Positions 54,018-62,910 of a stretch of DNA of 64,000 nucleotides are shown in pieces. The translations under genes and the position numbers were made by a program. Each line of letters opens with the position of its first letter. The stretch's first letter is position 1. Under the pieces are notes generated by a model. That model ran no database searches. It had not been told where the DNA came from and was given only the letters and a program-made list of their open reading frames with translations. The DNA is taken from contig NZ_JAUDRZ010000002.1 in assembly GCF_030380735.1 (NCBI RefSeq), forward strand, positions 667,809 to 731,808. The letters are read 5' to 3'. This stretch comes from Rhizobium sp. S152. GTDB lineage: Bacteria > Pseudomonadota > Alphaproteobacteria > Rhizobiales > Rhizobiaceae.

Positions 54018-55454
54018 TTATCGATCAAAGATCTCGATACGACCTCTCCCGGCGATCAGCCGCACGCCGAGCAACAGCAAGGCGCCGGCATACGTTGCTG
54101 CCCCGATGGCGATGACGACAGCAAGCTCGAACACATGGGTGTAGTTTCGCCCTGCCAGTTCGTCGCGCAGGAGCCAGACGACAGTAGCCATAACAAGGAC
54201 AGCTGCTGCCGCCTTCCATAGGTTTCTGAGCTGCGAGATAATTCCAAGATCAAGCAGGCGGCGCGCCTCATTGAGATAAAAGGCAAACATGAGAGTCGAG
54301 AGCGTAAGTCTTGCGATGCTTACACCGGTGACTGAGCCAAGATGGAACCCGATCGAAATCAGAAGTACGCGAAAACAAAGATCGATTGCGTTCAGACGGA
54401 AGATCACATGCGGTCGGTCAAGCGCCACGCTGACGGATGAAAGTGTCTGGAAATATGGAATTGGCGCGACCGCAAGCGCAAGCAGGCTAAGCAGCGGCGC
54501 TGCATGCTCCCATTTGTCGCCAAGCAGGAGGTCGGTGGCAAGGTCTGCCGTCAAGGAAATGCCAACGCAGGCAGGGGCGGAAATCAGCATGGCGAAACGC
54601 GTCGCCTTGAGGAAGGCTTGCCGCAGACGCGCACGATCTTCGTTAATCTGCGAGAACGCTGCCATGATGGGCTGTAGGGCAGGGCCAATCAGGCTTTGTG
54701 TCGGTATGACGGCAACGTCGCTCGCAACCGCATAGCGCCCAAGTGTCGGACGATCGGCGAGTGCCCCAATCAAGAATCGATCGAACTGCCAATTGAGTGC
54801 CGACACGAGTTGGGCAGACGAGAACCAGCCGATGAAGCCGGCAAAGTCAGGCAGGCGCGCCAGCGAAAAGGCTGGTCGGTAGGGCGCAAGGATGTAGGAT
54901 GCGACTGTCGACGCAAAGGAGGCGATCACGAAATTGGCGACGATTGCCCAGTAAGCTCCACCGCTCAAGACAACGAGCATTGCGATGATGGCCGCTGTCA
55001 CCTTTCCTGACGCCTCGAGTATGAACGTCTGACGAAATCCCAATTGGCGCGCGAAATTGACCATGGCGGGACTGGTCAGGCCCCGCGAAATCGGCCCGAG
55101 GGAGAGGACGGCGACGAGTAATACCAGATGGTTGTCGTGGTTGATCCATGAATAGGGCCAGGCGGCCGCCAAAAGAATGGTTCCAATCACGATGCCTCGC
55201 ATGAGCCCAACCGTGAAGCCGGTATCAAGATGGCTCTTGTCGATGGTCGGAAGCCGCACGAGAGCCTGCGTCACGGGAACTTCAAGCATGGTGTCGACAA
55301 CCACCACTAGCGATGTGGCTAGTGCGGCCAGTCCGAAATCGGCAGGCGTCAGAATGCGAGCGAGGACAAGCAGGGTGAAGAAATCGATTGTTCGTCCGAC
55401 AAAGCGTGAGAAGACGAGCCACCCAGCCCCCTTGATTGCCTTTACCGCAAGCAT
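54018..55454 (-). CDS. Wzx-type polysaccharide flippase (MOP superfamily)
   Basis: A 478-residue membrane protein with 12-14 hydrophobic segments. The N terminus KGAGWLVFSRFVGRTIDFFTLLVLARIL and the following GLAALATSLVVVVDTM are typical of WzxC/polysaccharide transport family proteins. It moves the undecaprenyl-linked repeat unit across the inner membrane for polymerisation. It follows the HAD-containing gene on the minus strand with a 175-bp gap. Confidence 0.87.
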   Translation of the reverse strand: MLAVKAIKGAGWLVFSRFVGRTIDFFTLLVLARILTPADFGLAALATSLVVVVDTMLEVPVTQALVRLPTIDKSHLDTGFTVGLMRGIVIGTILLAAAWPYSWINHDNHLVLLVAVLSLGPISRGLTSPAMVNFARQLGFRQTFILEASGKVTAAIIAMLVVLSGGAYWAIVANFVIASFASTVASYILAPYRPAFSLARLPDFAGFIGWFSSAQLVSALNWQFDRFLIGALADRPTLGRYAVASDVAVIPTQSLIGPALQPIMAAFSQINEDRARLRQAFLKATRFAMLISAPACVGISLTADLATDLLLGDKWEHAAPLLSLLALAVAPIPYFQTLSSVSVALDRPHVIFRLNAIDLCFRVLLISIGFHLGSVTGVSIARLTLSTLMFAFYLNEARRLLDLGIISQLRNLWKAAAAVLVMATVVWLLRDELAGRNYTHVFELAVVIAIGAATYAGALLLLGVRLIAGRGRIEIFDR

Positions 55455-55484
55455 GTCTCACTCCGAAATCCTGAGCTCCAGCCA

Positions 55485-55506
55485 CGTCGCAGCGGGGGCT
55501 GCGACG
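55485..55506 (-). terminator. Hairpin between HAD gene and flippase gene
   Basis: CGTCGCAGC, GGGG and GCTGCGACG form a perfect 9-bp stem in the 175-bp gap. It may attenuate read-through into the flippase gene. There is no uridine tract. Confidence 0.4.
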
Positions 55507-55629
55507 CATATTCGCGTGCAGGCCACGGTGGCTCGTGCCCGCCCCGCAGTCGTCCTCCCACATGATGTTTCGCCGGAGCCGGACTGTTCCGCCGGCTGAT
55601 CAACAACGTTCCTCCGCGTTGCAGACCGG

Positions 55630-57597
55630 CTATTTGAGGCGTGCCGACACTCCCCTTACAATGTGTGCCATCTCCAGTGCCGGTAAGAGCGCGGTTTTAA
55701 GGAAAGGAAAGTCGCGCGCGATTGCGCCTTCTCGCCACAGCTGCGATTTGACGGCTGTCAGTCTTCTCGCAAGATCCACAGCGCCCGGTTGCCTCAGCAC
55801 ATACACGCTTTCCGGACGACCGAAATCAACAGAGCGGGCGCCGACACTCAGTGCCACCATATCGAAAGCCCGAGGATTGGTGATCGCCTGTTTGAGCCTG
55901 CCCCAGGCACGATCGGCATCCGACATGATCTCCGCCCCATTTACGACGCCAGCGATGTATTGCAGGACGCCGGCAAGCAGCAGATTTCCGTCACTGGGAT
56001 CAAGCTCGCCGTAAGCGATCTTGCCGGCATTGCTATAGACGGTGCCGTCGCCCGCTTCACTCAACAGTCGAACAGAGGGAATTGCGGGTTCAAAAAGGCT
56101 TTCGATAATCTGCCAGTAGCGCAGGATGACGGTCTCAATCCTCAGCGGATTGTAGAGGTCTTCCTCGACGACCAATCCCGTTACTTGCGGGAAGTGATCT
56201 TCGCTGAGGCCTTTGTAGTTGCACCTTGCAAACTGGATCGTCTCGAATGTCCTCTCGGGCACCCCGGCCGCGACAAGACGCTGCGTACTACCGTAGAGGC
56301 CGGTATCACATAAAATGATACGTGAGACGTCACCGGTGGTCTGCTCCAAATGACGCTCAAACAGCTCGTTCTGTCTCGCAACGTCGTTGAGCACCACCCG
56401 GCCTGCCGGGGTGTCGATCATGGCAAAGAAGTGGTTGGGATCGAAGGGAAGTTGCCAATGGTCCGTCAAGTCATACTTTTTACCGCCAAGTGCGTCGGCA
56501 ACATCTGCGAAGGTGTTTTTCTTGAACTCCCGGCCAAGTTCATCGAGGACCGTGGGGCTATGCTGCATGAGTGCCGCGCGCGCAGCCACGAGCCGCGAGA
56601 TGAGGATGTTTTCGCGGCGCATTTCAAGCGGCAGGTTCAGTCTGGCAAGCAGCTTTTCGAAAGCTTCCCTGATCCCGATACCGCCGCGTGCGCAAAACAG
56701 CAACGCGGCGTTCCCCTGCGCTTCGGCTTCCTTGGCATAGAGCCAAATGTAAAGGCAAAACTGCGCAACGACTGGCCCGAACACTTCCCGCCCGAAAGCC
56801 GCGCGATCCTCCGGCTCAGCCATCCCGCCTGGTTGTCTCGTGACCCCGTTGCGAACGCCGCGGACGGCTTCGGCCCGGGCACCATCGGCGCGGGTGGCAA
56901 AGCGCTTTAGGCGGCCCTTGGGAATGTGCAGGGCATGGATGCCCATGGTTTTGGGCACGACGTAGTCGGCAAGATGGTCGTCACCGATATGCAGCAAGCG
57001 CGACGCTTCAATGCCTTCCGCCTCGAGAACCCTTGAAAACAGTTTGCCAAATCGCTTGCTCTCGCCGATGTCGGCGCTCGAATAGACGTTATCGATCAAG
57101 CCGGGACCGTGAAAATAGTCGATCAATTCCGTTAGCTGGCGTCGTGGCAGTGCCGTATCGGAAATAGCGACGATGCGAATGCCGGCCTGGCGATGCAGGC
57201 GCAATATCTTCGCGAGCTTTCTATTTGCAGACAGTGAAACCTTCTCAATCGCCATCTCGAATGAGATGCGCTGCTCCATCAGCCGTTCAGGCAGGCCAAG
57301 CATGACGAACTGGCGCTGGATGATGTCGACAAGGCGGACCTCACCAGAACCACCGCCAACGTTGAGTGCGCGATAAGCAAACCGCTCCGCCAATTGCCGG
57401 GTTCGAAAAAGGTGCTCCGCGCTGATTGGCGTTCCTTCGTCCCGCAGAAAGCGGGCAAAGCGTTGCTCGGCCTGCATAAGGCGTGACCTTTGCGACCGGG
57501 CGTGGCGTAGCAGCAAGGTGTCGAACACGTCTGTCGAGATCAAATCTATGCCGTCCAATGGACCGCGAAGAAGATGGGCGAGGTTTTGCCGCAGCAC
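55630..57597 (-). CDS. HAD-domain protein with uncharacterised C-terminal domain
   Basis: A 655-residue cytoplasmic protein. Residues about 15-240 form a haloacid-dehalogenase-like phosphatase unit: STDVFDTLLLRHA (motif I), VAISDTALPRRQL (motif II) and LLHIGDDHLADYV (motif IV). The rest is a helical domain of unknown function with LLFCARGGIGIREAF and ILCDTGLYGSTQRLV as striking blocks. The start is GTG with AAGGG eight bases upstream. Similar proteins are seen beside glycosyltransferases, where they may process sugar phosphates; no substrate can be named. Confidence 0.75.
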   Translation of the reverse strand: MLRQNLAHLLRGPLDGIDLISTDVFDTLLLRHARSQRSRLMQAEQRFARFLRDEGTPISAEHLFRTRQLAERFAYRALNVGGGSGEVRLVDIIQRQFVMLGLPERLMEQRISFEMAIEKVSLSANRKLAKILRLHRQAGIRIVAISDTALPRRQLTELIDYFHGPGLIDNVYSSADIGESKRFGKLFSRVLEAEGIEASRLLHIGDDHLADYVVPKTMGIHALHIPKGRLKRFATRADGARAEAVRGVRNGVTRQPGGMAEPEDRAAFGREVFGPVVAQFCLYIWLYAKEAEAQGNAALLFCARGGIGIREAFEKLLARLNLPLEMRRENILISRLVAARAALMQHSPTVLDELGREFKKNTFADVADALGGKKYDLTDHWQLPFDPNHFFAMIDTPAGRVVLNDVARQNELFERHLEQTTGDVSRIILCDTGLYGSTQRLVAAGVPERTFETIQFARCNYKGLSEDHFPQVTGLVVEEDLYNPLRIETVILRYWQIIESLFEPAIPSVRLLSEAGDGTVYSNAGKIAYGELDPSDGNLLLAGVLQYIAGVVNGAEIMSDADRAWGRLKQAITNPRAFDMVALSVGARSVDFGRPESVYVLRQPGAVDLARRLTAVKSQLWREGAIARDFPFLKTALLPALEMAHIVRGVSARLK

Positions 57598-57656
57598 TGG
57601 ATAACCCTTTGCCGTCGATCAGCCCTGCCTGCCTTCCGACAGAGTTTCGCAGCGGA

Positions 57657-57665
57657 TGCACTGCA
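57657..57665 (+). promoter_or_regulatory. YGCAMTGCA motif, copy 3
   Basis: TGCACTGCA, 59 bp upstream of the HAD gene start. Confidence 0.5.
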
Positions 57666-57749
57666 GCAAGGCTGGTTCCTTTTATTCGCAACCGCAAAAA
57701 CTCTGCCGCATTATTTGCTATACATCAAGTGATAAAATTAATTTTATTT

Positions 57750-57758
57750 TGCAGTGCG
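57750..57758 (-). promoter_or_regulatory. YGCAMTGCA motif, copy 4
   Basis: CGCACTGCA on the minus strand, 124 bp upstream of the flavoprotein gene, next to AT-rich DNA much as in copy 2. Confidence 0.5.
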
Positions 57759-57882
57759 GGAGAGTTGCAAAAACTAATCAAAAGTCTATTGTCTATTGGG
57801 TGTAGTGCCTGAGGTGTTGGCTGTTTTTTAATTGCACTATACTGTCTCATTCCGTTGGCAAGGACAGTTCGGGGACGACCAA

Positions 57883-59208
57883 ATGGATGACGTAAGCCAT
57901 CATTCCTCACGCATGTCCGCAGTGCAGCAATTTGATGTCATTGTGCTCGGCGCCGGAATTTCAGGCCTCGTCGCTGCGTCGATATTTTCAGCTGAGGGCA
58001 AGCGTGTCGTCGTCGTTGACGAATATGATCATGTCGGCGGGAACCACATCGACTGGACTTCGGACGAAGGTTACACGTTCGATGTAGGAAGCTTGATCTT
58101 TCAGGACGACTCCCCTTTGCTTCGACACTTTCCGGAGCTTCTTGAGCACTACGTGCCGATCAAGCCGAGCTGGGGGAGGCTGAATCCGCAGGGTAAGATC
58201 ACCGTCTATCCGATATCCATCCGCGATGACATTCTCGGCGCCGGGCCAATCGGGGTAATCCGGATATTCGCCTCGGTTCTTCGTGCGCGTTTATTCTGTC
58301 GCCGGATGGAAAACGCGCGCGATTTCGCGCGCTACTGGATCGGCGCCTATCTTTTGCATCGGTCGGGACTAGCAACCTATATGCGGCGCTTCTACGGCAT
58401 CGATGCCGAAGAGATCGATCTTGATCTGGCTCGCAAGAGAATGCTGTGGATCGCCGAGTATGCTTCCCTCATCAATCTGTTGCGCCGCTCCTTGAGGCAC
58501 AAGAGAAAGACCGGGCCGAAAAACCGCCAGATGGCACGTCCGAAGAAAGGCTTTGGTGTGCTTTACGGTTCAAGCGTGTCCAGGCTCGAAAACTGCGGCG
58601 TCGTCTTTAAACTTTCAGCACACTCGCGCCAGCTTCACAAGGCCGGTTCCGGTTACGAGTTGGTGCTCGACGATGGAACCCTGAGCGCGAACAGGATTAT
58701 TTCTACGGTGCCAATTAACGTTGCCGAGCGGATATGCGGAAACGGACAAGCATCTGCGTTGAAAACCATCACGCTCATAACGCTCTATTTCAGCTTTGCA
58801 GGCGAGCGCGGCTTTTCCCAGCCAATCATTTACAACTTCTCGCACGATGGCTCGTGGAAGCGTTTGACGGTTTATTCCGACTTTTACGGGCGCGCTGCTG
58901 AGCGCGAGTATTTCGCAGTAGAGGTCATCGCCGGCGCGGTGACGTCGAGCGAGCAGGCGGAAGTGGATTTCCGCAAACATGCTTGCGCCAACGGACTGTT
59001 TCGTGGCGACCTCAAGCTGGAGGGCAGTCACGTCCTCGCAAATGCCTACCCCATCTACAGCAAGGGGGCGGCGCAAAGTGCTGCAGAAGCGATCGCCAGG
59101 CTAAAAGGCTTCGGAATAGAATCCATCGGGCGGCAAGGGGGCTTCAACTATCAGCCAACCGCCCGGGTTTCCACCATCGACGTGGAGAACGCGATAGCGG
59201 CTCCGTGA
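57883..59208 (+). CDS. FAD-dependent oxidoreductase, UDP-galactopyranose-mutase/amine-oxidase-like
   Basis: A 441-residue flavoprotein. The dinucleotide motif DVIVLGAGISGLVAA starts near residue 19 and continues with VVDEYDHVGGNHIDW, the Glf/protoporphyrinogen-oxidase-like pattern, and YTFDVGSLIFQDD. The C-terminal part ends GFNYQPTARVSTIDVENA, where the FAD-binding family usually has the closing GxG region. It may ring-contract or oxidise a sugar. True UDP-galactopyranose mutases are shorter and more conserved, so the call is at family level. The ATG has GGGGA seven bases upstream. Confidence 0.75.
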   Translation: MDDVSHHSSRMSAVQQFDVIVLGAGISGLVAASIFSAEGKRVVVVDEYDHVGGNHIDWTSDEGYTFDVGSLIFQDDSPLLRHFPELLEHYVPIKPSWGRLNPQGKITVYPISIRDDILGAGPIGVIRIFASVLRARLFCRRMENARDFARYWIGAYLLHRSGLATYMRRFYGIDAEEIDLDLARKRMLWIAEYASLINLLRRSLRHKRKTGPKNRQMARPKKGFGVLYGSSVSRLENCGVVFKLSAHSRQLHKAGSGYELVLDDGTLSANRIISTVPINVAERICGNGQASALKTITLITLYFSFAGERGFSQPIIYNFSHDGSWKRLTVYSDFYGRAAEREYFAVEVIAGAVTSSEQAEVDFRKHACANGLFRGDLKLEGSHVLANAYPIYSKGAAQSAAEAIARLKGFGIESIGRQGGFNYQPTARVSTIDVENAIAAP

Positions 59209-59270
59209 ATCGCAACGCCTTGCCGTGAAATGCAACTTCGGCAGGCATAGGCAGCAGAGACGAGAGGTCG

Positions 59271-60353
59271 ATGATGCGTATTCTGCATATCCTCAATCAC
59301 ACCCGACGTTTGAATGGGCATGTGCATGCGGCTGTGGATCTCGCTTGCGCGCAGATTAAGCTCGGTCATCAGGTTTACCTTGCCAGCGAGGGGGGGGATT
59401 TCGACCCACTCTTGAAATCCAACGGGATCGAGACGCTTTTTGTCGGTCATCAGCGGAGGATCCTGAGCCTTCTAAAAGCGCTATCGCGCCTGAGTTCTTA
59501 TATCAAGAGATACGACATCGACATCGTTCACGCGCACATGATGACAAGCGCGGTCATTGCCTTCCCAATCTGCAAACTGCGACGCGTCCCACTGATCACG
59601 ACTGTCCATAACGAGTTCGAAAAGAGCGCAACGCTGATGGGACTGGGAACACGTGTAATTGCGGTAAGCGACGTTGTCGGCGCCTCGATGCGCCGCCGAG
59701 GCGTTCCCCAGTCGAAATTGAAGGTGGTACTGAATGGCACGATTGGATCAAGTCGATCGGAGGGACGAAGTGAAGAGCCAAAGGTGCTTTTCTCGCCGAG
59801 TATCCTTTTTGTCGGCGGTCTTCATCCGCGCAAAGGGCTCCCCGATCTTTTCGAGGCGTTTGAAATCGTCCATAGGTCCTTTCCGACAGCACATCTTTAC
59901 ATCGTCGGCGATGGACCGTTTCGGGAAGAATACAAGGCGAAGGCGGCCACATTGGAAAGTGCACCGGACATCACCTTCGTCGGATCGACAAGGGACCCAT
60001 ACCCTTACATGCTGGGGGCAGACATCTTTGTCCTTCCGTCCCATGCCGACCCGGCACCACTTGTGTTATCAGAGGCGCGCGAAGCCGGATGCGCCGTCAT
60101 TGGTGCGTCTGTCGACGGTATTCCCCAGCTTCTCGAAGGCGGTGAGGCCGGGCTTCTTGTGCCGCCGCAGGACCCCGCGGCTCTCGCTGAGATGCTTGGG
60201 CACTTGCTGGAAGCACCGGAACGGATTGCCGACTGGCGGCGGAAAAGTCAGCTTCGTATAGAACGTCTGACGATCGAGCGCGTCGCCAGAGAGACACTTG
60301 AGGTCTACGCTTCGGCAATGCCAGGCGGAAAGGCTGTTGCCCTAGCCACGTGA
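59271..60353 (+). CDS. Glycosyltransferase family 4
   Basis: A 360-residue GT-B enzyme. The N terminus is RILHILNHTRRLNGHVHAAVDLA, an acceptor-domain HAHMMTSAV is near residue 88, and the donor half has SILFVGGLHPRKGLPDLFEA near 178 and the ADPAPLVLSEAREAGCAVIG EX7E-like region near 262. It transfers a sugar from a nucleotide donor to the growing lipid-linked unit. It converges with the GT2 gene; the 14-bp gap contains the palindrome CTAGCGCTAG. Confidence 0.87.
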   Translation: MMRILHILNHTRRLNGHVHAAVDLACAQIKLGHQVYLASEGGDFDPLLKSNGIETLFVGHQRRILSLLKALSRLSSYIKRYDIDIVHAHMMTSAVIAFPICKLRRVPLITTVHNEFEKSATLMGLGTRVIAVSDVVGASMRRRGVPQSKLKVVLNGTIGSSRSEGRSEEPKVLFSPSILFVGGLHPRKGLPDLFEAFEIVHRSFPTAHLYIVGDGPFREEYKAKAATLESAPDITFVGSTRDPYPYMLGADIFVLPSHADPAPLVLSEAREAGCAVIGASVDGIPQLLEGGEAGLLVPPQDPAALAEMLGHLLEAPERIADWRRKSQLRIERLTIERVARETLEVYASAMPGGKAVALAT

Positions 60354-60367
60354 CGTCTTGCCTAGCG

Positions 60368-61390
60368 CTAGCCAGAAAGGGCCTGTTTCAGACGGGAGCG
60401 AACTTGGCGAGAGCGTGAGGGGTCGATTCGGATCGCAGCCAGCTGCTGCGCCATGGCATTTGGAAGCAAAAATAGCGCAACGGCAAAGAGGCACAGGCCA
60501 AAGCGCTTCTTGCCGGTGTTTTCGCGTATCACGGAGCCGATATGAGCTGCGATTTGGCGAATACCCGGCCGCTTGCCGTCAACGACGACGCTCATCGTAT
60601 TGAGTTCCATGACGTAGGCGTAATCGCTTCGGACTTCCACCATCGGGGTTGACGCACAGCGTGCCTCAACGAGCTCCGCAAGATGACTGAGGCGTCCCAT
60701 GAACCGATCGACGTAACCCTTCATTCGTTTTGACGTCAGGACGGAAAAGGAAGACTGGTTGGCGTTGTGAATCCTGTATTTGCCCAGCGTTTTCGGGATC
60801 GAGATGACCTTGCCGACGAAGGGAGCAAGCAGATAGGAGACGCCGTCGATACCGCGCTCGTAGGCCATTTCACCGAGGCCTTCGTAGACGTCTCGTCTGT
60901 AGATGTTTCCAGAGGTCGGCGGCGTATTATAATGGCCTCTTTCACGTATCGATCGGATTAGCGGCTCGGAGTCGTCCGACGGCTGAAGAGATGGAAAGGC
61001 ATTGCCAATCACCTTGCCATCCTTGTCGATTGGCAGAAGCATGAACTGAATTTTTGAAACGTCTTGCCTGAGATGAGGGGCTATTTCAGCGAGCGCGCCT
61101 TCACCGAGAACGTCGTCGGCATCGAGAAAGTATACAAACTCTCCCCGCGACAACGACAGACCGTGCAGCGACGTTTTCAATTGCCCACGGTTTTCAGTCC
61201 GCACTGCGGTGATCCGATCGCCAAATTCCAGAATCCTGATCCAGGAACGGTCTGTTGATCCGTCGTCGACCACTATTATGTCTAGATTATCATAGTCTTG
61301 TGAAAGAACACTTCTGATGCATTCTGAAATGTACATTTCGTAGTTGTAGCAAGTGATTATGATGCTAAGAAGCGGCTGGACTTTTAACAT
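60368..61390 (-). CDS. Glycosyltransferase family 2
   Basis: A 340-residue GT-A transferase. It begins PLLSIIITCYNYEMYISECI with VVDDGSTDRS near 38 and the DXD motif VYFLDADDVL near 85. A hydrophobic segment near the C terminus (FGLCLFAVALFLLPNAM) may anchor it to the membrane. I start it at 61390, where GAAGG lies eight bases upstream; the frame is open for 38 more codons but those resemble promoter DNA. It is divergent from a GT4 gene. Confidence 0.87.
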   Translation of the reverse strand: MLKVQPLLSIIITCYNYEMYISECIRSVLSQDYDNLDIIVVDDGSTDRSWIRILEFGDRITAVRTENRGQLKTSLHGLSLSRGEFVYFLDADDVLGEGALAEIAPHLRQDVSKIQFMLLPIDKDGKVIGNAFPSLQPSDDSEPLIRSIRERGHYNTPPTSGNIYRRDVYEGLGEMAYERGIDGVSYLLAPFVGKVISIPKTLGKYRIHNANQSSFSVLTSKRMKGYVDRFMGRLSHLAELVEARCASTPMVEVRSDYAYVMELNTMSVVVDGKRPGIRQIAAHIGSVIRENTGKKRFGLCLFAVALFLLPNAMAQQLAAIRIDPSRSRQVRSRLKQALSG

Positions 61391-61740
61391 CTTGCAAACC
61401 TTCTCTACTCGGCTTATGTTGCAAAGCAGCATACCAAGTGCAGTGCACGACGTCCATAGAAATAACCATATGGGTACTGCGATATAGGTGATCGCAGCGG
61501 CCATACATCTATGCGTCCCGAAGTATTTTGGGGCTAGACAAGTATTAGTTCGTCGGTATTCGCCGTTGCTTCATCGATATCACGTGCTGTGATTTTGAGA
61601 GCTCTGTTGGATTCCCTCGTCCTATATTGATCGCACCCGATGCGATTTACAGTTGTTTGAATGCTTGTCCCTTTGGCGTCCGGTGCGCGTGTACCGGCAC
61701 ATCGAGTTCTGCTGCCTTTTGGTCCGGAGGACGAATAGAA
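61391..61740. promoter_or_regulatory. Divergent promoter region, GT2 gene / GT4 gene
   Basis: A 350-bp gap without a supported gene. It holds the fifth motif copy (61439-61447), TTGCAAA-like words at 61392 and 61420, and moderately AT-rich DNA around 61540-61640. Confidence 0.5.
61439..61447 (-). promoter_or_regulatory. YGCAMTGCA motif, copy 5
   Basis: TGCACTGCA on the minus strand, 48 bp upstream of the GT2 gene start. Confidence 0.5.
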
Positions 61741-62883
61741 ATGCAAGTCGGCCTGCCATTTCGCGATCGATCCCAACGTCGCATGAAAATCCTTTACATC
61801 CAGCCGGGAACAAGTGCATTTGCCGGAATAGAGCGAGTTGTCGATGCTGTCTGCACGATGCTTGCCGATCGATTTCCCGAGGATTTTGAAGTGGACGTGC
61901 TCTACACCTCGGTGCACAAAAATCGGCCGACGGAAGCGCGCGGATATAATGTCATCGATCGCGTAGCTTACGGGCGCCTGGACTTGATGCGAATTTTCCG
62001 AAGCGTCATCAAGTCGAAGGACTACAGCGTGGTCGTCGTCCCGCAAATTGAGCCAACGGTGATCTGCATGGCGGCGTGTATTGGATTAAACCGTCGGTTT
62101 GCCGTCCATTTGCACGGAAATCCAAAGCGCGAGCGCAGCCATTTCAAGGCGAAGATCCTCTTCTTCATGATGCGCGTCTATTTCCTCTCGAGGGTGTCTT
62201 ATGTTTTCGGAACATCGCCGAGACAACTCGACTCTTTCAAGAAAATGTTCAACAGCAGGGTGCCTCAAGTGTGGGTTCCCAATCCGGTGCGGGCTTTTGA
62301 CCTGTCCGAAACGCCGCCGTCCGGCGCATCCTCTGGAACCGTCACATTTGTCAATGTTGGTCGCTTTGCCTTTCAAAAGGGGCAGGATATCCTCCTTCAG
62401 GCGTTCTCCGAGCTCGTCAGAATCCGACCAAATGTCAAGCTGAGGATCGTCGGTTATGGCATTGGCGAGGCGGACCTGCGCGCCGAAATATCAAGGCTGG
62501 GGATCGATGCTTACGTCAGTATCGAACACTACCCAATCAACCCTCAGCCGGCCCTTGCAACGAGCGACGTATACATCTCGACCTCGCGGTGGGAAGGATG
62601 GTCGCTTGCAATCTGCGAAGCCTTGCGGTTCGGCTTGCCGGTCATTTCGACCGACTGCGAATTCGGACCGAGCGATATCCTCGTCGACCCTCGGCTTGGG
62701 CGCCTTGTTCCGGTGAGCGGTAGAAAGCCTCTCGTGGATGCGATGGCGTACTACTACGACAACCTTTCGCTCGAAATCTTGCATTCTGAATTTCGAAAGG
62801 CCTTCATCGACAGATACAGCCCCGAGCGCGTGGTGGAAATCCATGCGGAGGCTCTTCGGATCGCTGCGGGTGAACCCGCTTGA
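61741..62883 (+). CDS. Glycosyltransferase family 4
   Basis: A 380-residue GT-B enzyme. The catalytic N-terminal strand MKILYIQPGTSAFAGIERVV starts at residue 15, FVNVGRFAFQKGQDILLQAF near 200 opens the donor domain, and STSRWEGWSLAICEALRFG near 280 carries the EX7E motif. The ATG at 61741 has GGAGG ten bases upstream; the ATG at 61783, where homology begins, has no site. It lies 27 bp before the GH16 gene. Confidence 0.86.
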   Translation: MQVGLPFRDRSQRRMKILYIQPGTSAFAGIERVVDAVCTMLADRFPEDFEVDVLYTSVHKNRPTEARGYNVIDRVAYGRLDLMRIFRSVIKSKDYSVVVVPQIEPTVICMAACIGLNRRFAVHLHGNPKRERSHFKAKILFFMMRVYFLSRVSYVFGTSPRQLDSFKKMFNSRVPQVWVPNPVRAFDLSETPPSGASSGTVTFVNVGRFAFQKGQDILLQAFSELVRIRPNVKLRIVGYGIGEADLRAEISRLGIDAYVSIEHYPINPQPALATSDVYISTSRWEGWSLAICEALRFGLPVISTDCEFGPSDILVDPRLGRLVPVSGRKPLVDAMAYYYDNLSLEILHSEFRKAFIDRYSPERVVEIHAEALRIAAGEPA

Positions 62884-62910
62884 GGTCAATCGCCGGAAAG
62901 GAGACCGTGC

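Larger units (their letters stand above)
57598..57882. promoter_or_regulatory. Divergent promoter region, HAD gene / flavoprotein gene
   Basis: A 285-bp gap with a strongly AT-rich centre (about 57715-57750). It carries two copies of the shared motif (57657-57665 plus strand, 57750-57758 minus strand) and the second copy of the 23-bp near-repeat (57658-57680). Confidence 0.55.
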
